64,000 nucleotides of DNA, from the NCBI GenBank assembly GCA_004835665.1, contig RBKR01000003.1:1364001-1428000 (forward strand), in the 5' to 3' direction. The translations under genes and the position numbers were made by a program. Origin of the DNA: Phoma sp. XZ068. Taxonomy: Eukaryota; Ascomycota; Dothideomycetes; Pleosporales; Didymellaceae. The notes under the pieces are model-generated. The model had not been told where the DNA came from. It made no database searches and saw only the letters and a program-made list of their open reading frames with translations. Below, one piece after another: positions 31,862 through 39,794 of the stretch (positions within the stretch are counted from its first letter, which is position 1; each line of letters starts with the position of its first letter).

Positions 31862-32182
31862 TTACTTTGTCGATGTCGTGTCTGTTCCCTTTCCACCGTT
31901 ATTTCCTTTCCCACCCTCGTTACCCTTGCCTTCATCGCTCTTCCCGTCCTTCTTAAAACCAAAAAACTGCATGCTCCTGCGCTTTGTCTTGTCGATCTTC
32001 TCCTTCATCAAATCCTGCCATCGCATCTTCTCCTCCTCGGATCCAGCAGGGTGCTCGTCAGGGCGTTCAGGGTCATGTTCAGGGTCAGGGTCAGGCTCGT
32101 TGAAGACATCCGGTCTATTTGGCGGTGCGCCCGCGACCCGGGGCTCTGGCTTCTTGGGTGGTAGTTTCTTGGGGTCGGACAT
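31862..32182 (-). CDS. Small charged protein of unknown function
   Basis: Single-exon frame of 106 residues, chosen to start at the ATG at 32182; the frame is open for 24 more codons upstream. It is hydrophilic: a Pro/Lys-rich start (KKLPPKKPEP), an acidic middle with DPDPEHDPERPDEHP, a short helix (KMRWQDLMKEKIDKTKRRS), MQFFGFKK, and a Gly/Lys-rich tail (GKGNEGGKGNNGGKG). No known domain. Similar short proteins with a KMRWxDxMKEKxxKxKRRS-like helix occur in Dothideomycetes as far as I recall, which supports it being real, but this needs a homology check. Confidence 0.5.
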   Translation of the reverse strand: MSDPKKLPPKKPEPRVAGAPPNRPDVFNEPDPDPEHDPERPDEHPAGSEEEKMRWQDLMKEKIDKTKRRSMQFFGFKKDGKSDEGKGNEGGKGNNGGKGTDTTSTK

Positions 32183-32347
32183 TGTCGCCGTAGAAATTGA
32201 GTGAGGAGTGTGGTAGAGTGAAGACAAGACAGACACGAGATGAAGGCGACTCATATTGCAAGGCCGTTTGCCTCAAAGTCACCACGGGTACAAACGCGCG
32301 ATCAGGCATGATATGCATCACCTGGCCATACCACAGCTTAGTCGCAA

Positions 32348-34045
32348 TCACTCCGTGTAGTCCAGCAAGCCCTGCGCATTCTCCTCCGCAACAAGTCCCT
32401 CCTCCACCATCTGCCCCAGCACAGCCGCAACGTCGGCACTCCGCCCCTTCCAGCTCACTTTCCGCTCGTTCGACCCGCTAGATACCTCCTTCAGGATCTC
32501 GGCCACAATCGCTTTGGCGTCGGCTGTAGCGCGTGTCTGCGCCGCCCCAGCGTTCTGAGCGTAACTCCTCGCGCCGCGGTAGAAAACGCCCGCGTTTGCC
32601 ACGACTACGGCTTTGCTGTTTGCCCAGGCTGGTTTCGCGGCAGGCGTGATCGCAATGCGGAAGCGGAAGAGCTCTGTGTCGCCGCGGGCGAGGAAGATGT
32701 CTGCGAGACGCGAGGCAGCGAGCATGGAGGAGAACGGCGCGGACGAGAGTTCGGTAAGTGTCTTCTGGGCTTGTGAGAGCGCGGTCCATTGGATTTCGAG
32801 GTCTGAAGTGAATGTCGGCGATGACGCGGTGTACTGCAGACTGTCTGCTATCGAGGACGCCAGGTCGATGAGCGCGTCTGCGTATGACGACCGGATGTTG
32901 ACGTACGCAAGGCCTGGGTTGTCGGTGCCGTGAGATTCCTTGATCAAGATTGCAAACGTCTGCTCGACTTGCTGTGCGTACTGGCTTGATGTGCTTCTGC
33001 CGCTGCGGTACATGGCTTCTGCAATGCTGGCTTGGAAGTTCGCCGCCGCAAGCACCGCGTCTTCCTTGGGTGTCGTCGAGTCCTCTTCTGTGGTAGACTG
33101 CCCTATGGATAGTGTTGGTCCTGATTCTGGCTCATCGTCCGAGTCTAATTCTGGCGACGCATCGAGGATGCTAATCAGAGCGGGAATGGTCTCGGTGGCG
33201 GTTAGCAGGCCGTCTTGCGCCTTCTTTTCTATACTCGGCAGATCCTCTGGGGTGTAAAGTCCAAGCAGAGTGATGAGAGCGCCCAACTGCGCAGTGCATG
33301 TCTCGAGGATGGTCAACGGAGTCACAGGCTCTTCCACTGTAGCCCAGTCTCCCGGTCCCTCTGATGACGAGGCATCGTCCTCATCTTTCGACTCAGCAGG
33401 CTCTGGTCGATCACCTTCCCAGGCCTCCTGATACTCTCCCGACGCCTGGGCTTTGGCAATCTCCGCTTGCATGTGCTCATACTCTTGTTGCTGCTTCTGC
33501 AGGCATCCAGTGAAGATGTCAACGGCTTCTTCCAGTAGCGTCCTAGCGGGAGTGCTCGCGGCCTCTTGCGTCCCATCTTCCAGTCCTGCTTCTGCTAAAG
33601 AGGTGAGAACTTGTGCAGTGTTGAATAAGATGTCCGTGTTAGTAGGGTTGAGCGAGATAGCATGGCGATGCGAGTTAAGTGTCTCTTCCAGCAATGCTGT
33701 CCTGCTTCCTAGATGTGGCAGTATCCGTTCATCTTCTGTAAGACTGTACTCCAGGTTTGCCCTGTATTCGATTAGCTACTTCAATTCGGTATAATTTGTG
33801 ACTACTGACTTGTTGTACGCAAGGTCGAAAGACTGCGGATGCTTCTTCAGGCCTTCATTGTAGGTGTCGATGGCACGATTGAAGAAACGCGTCGCTTTTG
33901 CTGCATCACCAGCTCTCCACTTGCCTGCAGCTTGCTCATGCTCGTCTGCCACTTCTAGGAAGTCGTTCTCAGTCTGTGGCTCGGGCGCCTTGAGCTTGCC
34001 TTTGGGCTTGCCCGGCTTTAGAAAGTCCTTCCTCTTGGGGCCCAT
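32348..34045 (-). CDS. ACL4: TPR-like assembly chaperone of ribosomal protein L4 (Acl4 type)
   Basis: Two exons (34045-33810, 33761-32348; 48-nt intron) give about 549 residues. The basic start (MGPKRKDFLKPGKPKGK) fits a nuclear shuttling chaperone. TPR-like helices begin with EVADEHEQAAGKWRAGDAAK and continue with FFNRAIDTYNEGLKKHPQSF, LAYNKANLEYSL, LEETLNSHRHAISLNPTNTD and FNTAQVLTSLAEAG. An acidic loop with DDASSSEGPGDWATVEEP precedes a conserved TILETCTAQLGALITLLG helix and helices extending to DVAAVLGQMVEEGLVAEENA. In yeast Acl4 captures nascent Rpl4 and escorts it to pre-60S particles. The match is by overall layout and the TPR start, so the symbol is likely but not certain. Confidence 0.75.
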
Positions 34046-34237
34046 CGCAAGTGTGATTCAGACTAGATTAAACAAGCAGCTACAGATTGAAGATGCAAGA
34101 CTTTGCTTGTATAGTTGCGTATGTTTTGGTTTAGCACCTGGTATATACAATGTATGTTCAACGACCGTCCAGAACTTTTTGAGCCGTGACGTAGCCCCAC
34201 TTCCCCGCCCCACCCCTCCTCTCCCTGCAGCCAACCC

Positions 34238-34653
34238 TCACTTCTTCACTTTAAACTCATCCCAAAGCACCTTCTTGTCAATCAAATACCCTTCCGCATC
34301 AAACAGCACCCCCTCTTCTTCGAGAAGTTTCCGCTTCGACTCCTGATTTTGCCCGCTCGGCACCTTATCCCAATCGCCCTTGAAGCCGCCTATAAACTAT
34401 TCCGCATCAGCACCATCCCGCCGCAACAAGAAAGTATTAACGGGTTGAAACTCACCCCAGTGCTAGCAATACACCTATGACATGGAATATCCGGTGCAAA
34501 CGGATTATTCCTCAGCGCGCCGCCGACGGCGCGTGGCGAGCTGTCTAGCGCCTTGGACATGGCTGCGTATGTAGTGATGCGACCCTTGGGAATCTGCTGC
34601 AGGAGCGCGTAGACACGCTCCTGGTATTCTGTGACTTTTTGTGCCTTGGACAT
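34238..34653 (-). CDS. MGT1: O6-methylguanine-DNA methyltransferase (AGT domain only)
   Basis: Suicide repair protein that takes the alkyl group from O6-alkylguanine onto its own cysteine. Two exons (34653-34456, 34396-34238; 59-nt intron) give 118 residues, only the DNA-binding and active-site domain. The winged helix shows as YALLQQIPKGRITTYAAMSK, the arginine finger as SPRAVGGALRNN, and the acceptor site as IPCHRC with Cys near residue 58. Alkyltransferase-like proteins have Trp in place of that Cys, so this looks catalytically competent. The residue after PCHR is Cys rather than the usual Val. The second exon begins FIGGFKGDW (the family G-G-F block) and ends in a short basic tail. An upstream in-frame ATG at 34695 would add 14 residues. 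Confidence 0.85.
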
Positions 34654-35119
34654 TGTGTTGTGGAGACTGTGAGTGAGAACTCTGTGAAGGAGCATTCGTG
34701 AATTCGCAGTGCGGAGAGGCGCGCTTTAACGTGTCGAGCTAACGCGCGGTCACGGGGTGTGCTTTGGAATTGACCTCTCGGCAACGATGGGTGATGATGC
34801 GTGAGTCACGACTGACGTTGCTGTGAGATGCTACGCATTTATAATAGGCATTGAAGTGAGTCAGATATTGTATGCTGAGAAACTCTCCCTTGGTTTTAAT
34901 GAACGGAATCGTGCTGCTGTATGTCCGCTTTTGACAGATGCTAGATACAGTGGAAGGATAGCCATTCATACGATCATGTATCAGCAGCTAGCTCACGGCA
35001 CGCCCATTTTTAACAGTCTTATTCTAGGTTTTACTAAGTATACTAATTATATTAAAGAAATGTCAATTAACTTTGACTTTTCTTATATATATTGTTAGAT
35101 GAGCTTACGTACCTCTATA
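34654..35119. other. Intergenic with AT-rich degenerate tract
   Basis: No intact gene. The left part is the MGMT promoter and one copy of a 58-bp repeat. From about 34985 the sequence becomes AT-rich (for example TAAGTATACTAATTATATTA) up to the truncated end of the broken MFS gene. The composition differs strongly from flanking genes. Confidence 0.6.
34844..34901 (+). repeat. 58-bp imperfect direct repeat, copy A
   Basis: Matches 37344-37401 in the same orientation with about 48 of 58 positions equal by hand alignment; shared blocks are GAAGTGAGTCAGA, TGCTGAGAAA and CTCCCTTG. Most differences are C/T or G/A transitions. The pair brackets the broken MFS gene at a spacing of exactly 2,500 bases. 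It may be a remnant of transposon ends or a dispersed short element. Confidence 0.7.
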
Positions 35120-35130
35120 TTACGTTATTT
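34985..35130. other. AT-rich tract, possible RIP-degraded sequence
   Basis: A stretch rich in TA dinucleotides and stop codons in all frames, abutting the point where the MFS coding frame loses similarity. In Pezizomycotina such tracts typically come from repeat-induced point mutation of duplicated DNA. I could not compute RIP indices. Confidence 0.45.
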
Positions 35131-36575
35131 GATCAAACATGTAAGGTGCAAAAAGTGGGAAAAAGGCTGCCGCGCAACTTCGAGTGAGGAGAGCTGTTGA
35201 CAAGGCCGAAGCAGAGTATTTAATATAGGTGTCAATCAGAAAAAGAGAAACACAGCTAGCGCAAACATAGCATCCGGTCGTAAAAATGAAGCATCCAATA
35301 TTGGGCATGATCCAATGCATCCTCGCCTGGCCCGACCATCCCCACCAGATCAGACCAATAGGAGCGAGAAGTGTACCTACGATCATGGCCGGTACGCGAA
35401 ACTCGGGTTTCCCTATACCACCATTACGAGCTTTGAGGTTAGCATAGATCCAGTCGTTGAGGTGCCCGGCGACATTGACACCAACAACGTATCCTATTGC
35501 AACTGAAATGTAATTCAGACTCCCAATTCGAATGCTTTGGTGATAATTTTCGTCCCACATGCGAGGATACATGTAGAGGAATAGGAACATGATTCCGTAC
35601 AACAGGCCCATGTAGGTTGCGAGAAGTTGGCCTATGGATTGGGTCGCAAGCATTCGGAACGGTCTTTGGAGATTGGCTCTCATCAGATCCAGGAAAGCGC
35701 TGCTCTGTTCGGGATCCACGGGCTGCTGCTGCTGGGACTTTTTAGCGAAAGTCCGACGTAGCTTTGGCTCGTACGTCTCTTTGAAAATGGGCAATGCTAC
35801 GACCATGCCCACTCCTGCGGCTATTGATGTTGTCTAGAATACCCACTTCCAACTCGCGCCTTCAGAAATGAATGCTCCAAAGATGGGGCCCAAAGCAGGG
35901 CCAAGAAGCGGCGCTGCCATGTAGACTGCAAATGCTTTCCCCCTCTCTTCAGCCCACCAAAGGCCACTCAGGAGACCACCAGCAATGGCATCTGCGACGC
36001 AAGCTCCAAAGCCAGATAAAAGCCGGAAGCCCAGGAACGATTTGAGGTTGGGTGCTGCTCCGCAGCCCGTATTCCAGATGAGGAATACCGCACTGCCGCT
36101 CAACAAGATGGGTTTGCGGCCGTATATTTCGGATAGAGGTGCCAGGAAAAGTGGTCCAACCCCAATTCGTACAAGAACAAGAGAATTGCATAGAATCCAC
36201 TCATAGGGTCTTGTTATGTTCAAGTCTCTCGATACCTGTTTTTCCACTGGGACGAGCATTGTCTCGGTCAATGCTTGGAGGAACAAGAAAGCCGAAGGTA
36301 TCAGCGTTGCTATCCATTTTCGGGGCCGTGGCCAAACTCGGGCACTTTTGACGTCGACTGACAAGCCCTTGAACTGTTAGCATTCAAATAATGGACTGGC
36401 ATTCGTTCAGACGCACTTGCCCATTTCGAGAGACTTGGGCTGTCTGATCAACTTGGTGGACTGAAGATCTGTCTGGCTCAGGGCCCCTTTCTGAACCCGC
36501 GGACTGTGCCATTGACATTGCCACGGACATGAAGCCGCCATCTGCCGAAGGGCCCATATTTACAATGCCTTTCAT
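35120..36575 (-). pseudogene. Broken MFS transporter (DHA1 drug:H+ antiporter type)
   Basis: Exon 1 is 36575-36417 and exon 2 starts at 36373 after a 43-nt intron with a good branch site (GCTAACAG). The frame then gives TM1-TM6 of a DHA1-type antiporter, with motif A-like PLSEIYGRKPILL and the signature SGFGACVADAIAGGLLSGLW. At 35836-35834 a TAG interrupts the segment SWKWVF / TTSIAAG. Relatives often have Trp there, so TGG to TAG is the likely change; on the plus strand that is a CpA to TpA transition, the RIP type. The frame resumes at once through a cytosolic loop (KKSQQQQPVD) and TM7-TM11, then ends at FAPYMFDQIT inside an AT-rich tract, lacking the usual last helix and tail. A rescuing intron over the TAG would be about 22 nt, so I call it a pseudogene. 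Short isoforms or readthrough are possible. Confidence 0.75.
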
Positions 36576-36787
36576 CGTGACTGATTGCTATAGAGGAGAG
36601 AGGGAATTGAGCCAAATTTGTGATTTACTTTGGTCAAACGGCTCTCAGGTGACACGAGCATCTAGCTGCTGTGGGGCATGACACATACTGGACATCAATG
36701 GATGTCTTTATCCGTTAATGTTGTTTGTTCTTAGTCGGCTAGCCAGCATGGTAGCCGTGCTTTACCCACTTCGCCATACCCGTCGTG

Positions 36788-36829
36788 CCTTGCATTGCCT
36801 TGCATTGCCTGGCCGTACCGCCAGTACGG
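36788..36829. repeat. Tandem 10-mer followed by hairpin
   Basis: Two full units of CCTTGCATTG plus a partial third lie beside an inverted repeat, CCGTAC-CGCCA-GTACGG (36813-36829). It sits about 210-250 bases upstream of the broken MFS start. Could be a regulatory site or chance; nothing else supports a function. Confidence 0.5.
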
Positions 36830-37343
36830 ATAAATTGGAAGCTTAGAGCTAAACCATTGAACCCAGCTGCCGACGTAACTGATATATAATGTGCTTTGCC
36901 AGAGAATTATTATGAAGCTAATGATCAATTGGGCAAACCCTTAGGGTAACAAGACCAACAGAAGTATTGCAAATGCAAGAAATATGGTAGCCTGTTGGCT
37001 AACATGCATCTTGGTGTCCAATGTTTACAGGGTTTAATTAGTGGGGTTTGCGGCGTAGTTGAGGCTGTGGGAAAGGAAAGCTGCGTTAAGTAGTGGTTGC
37101 ACCGGGTCGGGGAGAACCACTTTCTGCTGCTCAGAGAGGAAATAAGGCACAATTATGTTGGTTCATGTTGGGCCACGGCAAGTTTAGGCACGAATGAGGA
37201 ACAATCACGACAACTCGCGGCGAGCTTGGGCTTGCTCAGCAACAGCTCACGTTGCTTACTCAATAGTACCCATGTCACACCAAGATCAAATCCGGAAATG
37301 GGATTGGAGAGTAGATTTCACTTCATAGGTAGCCGCTACTGTG

Positions 37344-37401
37344 ATAGATATCGAAGTGAGTCAGACTTAGTCTGCTGAGAAACCCTCCCTTGATTTCAAT
37401 G
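37344..37401 (+). repeat. 58-bp imperfect direct repeat, copy B
   Basis: Partner of 34844-34901 in the same orientation. Where the two differ, this copy often has C or G where copy A has T or A (for example CCCTCCC against TCTCCC), consistent with copy A having decayed further. It lies about 110 bases beyond the stop codon of the Cys-rich secreted protein gene. Confidence 0.7.
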
Positions 37402-37507
37402 AGCAAGAAGTCTGAAGATCGAAGCCAATGACATCGATTCAAAGATGAGAGTACAAACGCCTTTCGACCAAGAAAAGACGTTTTTATATACTTCGCTCTC
37501 TCTGCTC

Positions 37508-38749
37508 TCAAGTTGACCTCAGCTCAGGAGGCCAAAAGCACAAGCCCCCACAATCCGCTCCTCCATTCTTAGGATCACATCCATCCGTTGGGTTATCTGC
37601 GCAAACCTGCCCCTCTTCCGGACATTTGAACCCAGCAAAGCCGCCGCACAACTCATCCTTCACGCAAATACCTGGCGCGTCGCATGCCATTCCACAGCCT
37701 TCTCTGTAGGGGTCATCGACACAAATGTATCCAGTAGGGCAGTTATTTGAATCCACTCGGAAGCCGCCGCAGCTCTGAACTTGGTGCTTCCCGCCGATGG
37801 GCGATGGGGTGGGCTTTCTAGGCGGGCTGCAGGACTGGGAAAGTTAATCGAACGATTCGAGGATGGGTCAAGTTGTGGCTAGAAACAATGACGCGTAGGG
37901 ATAAGGGAGAGATAGAACTTACTCCATAAGCTGGCTTCAAACCGCCACATTTCTTCCAACATGCATACTTGTTTGCTTTGTCACAGATGCAGCCTGCTGG
38001 GAACGATTTAACACAGGGGCGGTCATCGCACTTGCACGGGTTCGGGAAATTCGGGCGAGGGAGCCCAAAAAGCACCGGAGCGTCGGAGGGGAAAGGCTGG
38101 GTGAGCTTTTTGGGGGTCTCTTGCGGCTCAGGTGCAGCAACGCGTTTTACAGGACCGTCGATTTGAATACCACCAAACGAATGGGCTGGAGGACAGGTGT
38201 TGACACCTGGAGATTTGCCGCCGCACTTCGCCCAGCAGGCCTGCGCGATGCCATATGCACAATGGCATGAGGCCGGGTAGCTTTGGATGCACATCATCTC
38301 TTCGCATACGCATCCTGGAATGAGAGGCTTGTCCGGTAGTTCGACGGCCGGGGGAGGAACTGGTACGGGCAAAGCTGGTGTTGGGAAGCCTAGGATGGGA
38401 AGAGTAGGAACCGCCGGAGGGTCAGACAAGGTTGAGGTTTGTCGCGGCTGAGTGCATACCTATGACGGGGTCAGTGACTGCTCCCATTTTCACATCATGG
38501 AGCCTACTTGAAACTTCTTCGGCGTGTACTTTGGACATCGTTGCTTGCATCTCAGCTCAGCAAGGTTGGTACATCTACAGCCTTCCTGCCAACAAAATTA
38601 GTACTAGTGGAAGTCTCCATCAAAGGGGGACTCACAAAGGTGTCACTGGCAGGGCACTTGACCAGAGGACACTGACAGTCGTCCTCTACCAGCGATTGAG
38701 CGATGACTAGCGAGCCCAACAGAGGCAGGGCAAGGTAGAGGAGCTTCAT
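37508..38749 (-). CDS. Secreted modular cysteine-rich protein (candidate effector or wall protein)
   Basis: I know no family name. Four exons on the minus strand (38749-38636, 38585-38508, 38459-37923, 37834-37508) give 351 residues with a clear signal peptide (LLYLALPLLGSLVIAQS). Three modules share the spacing C-x-C-x4-C-x(7,8)-C-x-C-x7-C-x3-C: residues ~25-57, ~107-138 and ~200-231. Modules 2 and 3 also share Ser, Pro-Ala, Ala-Cys-Trp and Lys-Cys-Gly-Gly positions. Pro-rich linkers join them (PTLPILGFPTPALPVPVPPP). The C-terminal ~85 residues hold two further related units beginning CGGF and containing CPTGYICVDDP or CPEEGQVCADNP. Alternative acceptors for exon 4 were tested; only the one after TTTCCCAG keeps frame. 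Secretion, cysteine content and a position beside degraded DNA fit an effector-like or cell-wall protein; this is inference. Confidence 0.75.
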
Positions 38750-39794
38750 TGTCGATAGGGTGTGAAGGTTAAAGGTGGGAGATGATGAACGGATATATAG
38801 TCTGCCACGTGTGGAGATATGATCCCACGCAGCTTGCGGTTGTAATTCAGAGCTGCAAAGAGGTCTTCTTATGTTGGGCTGCCCCAAGCCACGCGTTGCC
38901 TTGACATCACAGTCAAGCAATTCACACGTTCTTGTCTGCGTCGCCAAGGTGCTTCATTGTAGCTCGAATTATGTTCTGCAAGCCAAAAGGTAGTTTTACC
39001 AAGCCAATTGATATCCCACAGCGGAGCGCATTAACCCTCGGTTTTCCGTACCCGGTAAATGCGGAGATCGCATTCCACAGCCCAGAAAATACGACGGGCA
39101 GATGACTTGTTTGTGGTACAGACGGGCGCGAGAAATGTGTGAGTTTGGTTGTCAAGGGAGATGAGGTCGGCTGGGAAGCTAAGAATAGCTGAAGTAAGCT
39201 TTCTTGAAGTACCCGCCTAGGACCTGCTTTGCGGGGTACTGCACGCTCAGTCCATCCGGAACTAGAATCCGATCCTCGTTTCTGGAACTGTACCTCGAGT
39301 TTGTGACCGAGTGCATGGATCGCAGCAGCCCGTCGTGGGCGGCTGAGAAGTAAAACGCCATTCCACTTCACCCAGATCGTGCGTAAATTGATTGACTGTT
39401 AATGGACACAAAGGGCCGACTCAGATGAGAAACAATCATTATCGGTGCTGACTGTGCCTTGCAGCGATGCGTAGGCGTGGTGATCAGTCGCATGGTCAAG
39501 GGGGAATGCGCTGAAAGCTGACCCGAACCCACGTTGCTGAGGAATGCCATCACTAGCGCAACCCAGCACCTGTCCAATTAGCGACTTCCAAATGCAGCTG
39601 CCAGCAACCAAGTACAAAGAGACAAGTGACTGAAAACTGGAACAGGTCTTTAATGATTAAAATTGAGATGATTCAGGTCTCGTGAACGCCGTATGTATGC
39701 CGCTCAGCAAATGCAACGCCGATATTCCTAGCCGGGGTATGTAACGTTCCAATGCGATCAAAGTGTCGTTCAAGCGTAAGTGGTGTGACGTCGA
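38750..39794. other. Intergenic between Cys-rich gene and RING ligase
   Basis: About 1 kb with no recognisable gene. A minus-strand frame at 39371-38922 is open for 149 codons but shows no domain, signal or plausible splicing. The left end holds the Cys-rich gene promoter. Confidence 0.45.
38793..38799 (-). promoter_or_regulatory. TATA-like element of the Cys-rich secreted protein gene
   Basis: TATATAT on the minus strand, 44-50 bases upstream of the ATG at 38749. If it is the TATA box the 5' leader is very short (about 15-25 nt), which is possible but unusual; it may instead be leader sequence. Confidence 0.3.

Larger units (their letters stand above)
36576..37507. other. Intergenic upstream of the broken MFS gene
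   Basis: No gene recognised in 0.9 kb. It contains a tandem 10-mer with a small hairpin (36788-36829) and copy B of the direct repeat. The right end borders the 3' end of the Cys-rich secreted protein gene. Confidence 0.5.

Noticed and set aside
35812..35856. Intron that would remove the stop in the MFS gene
   Set aside because: The only GT..AG pair around it (GTATTC to AATAG) spans about 22 nt and would also remove conserved residues; other introns in the window that I trust are 43 nt or longer.
36941..36950. TTAGGG telomere-type hexamer
   Set aside because: A single unit in unique sequence; no array, so not an interstitial telomere repeat.
38922..39371. 149-codon minus-strand frame between the Cys-rich gene and the RING ligase
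   Set aside because: No domain, signal peptide or splice continuation; composition looks non-coding.
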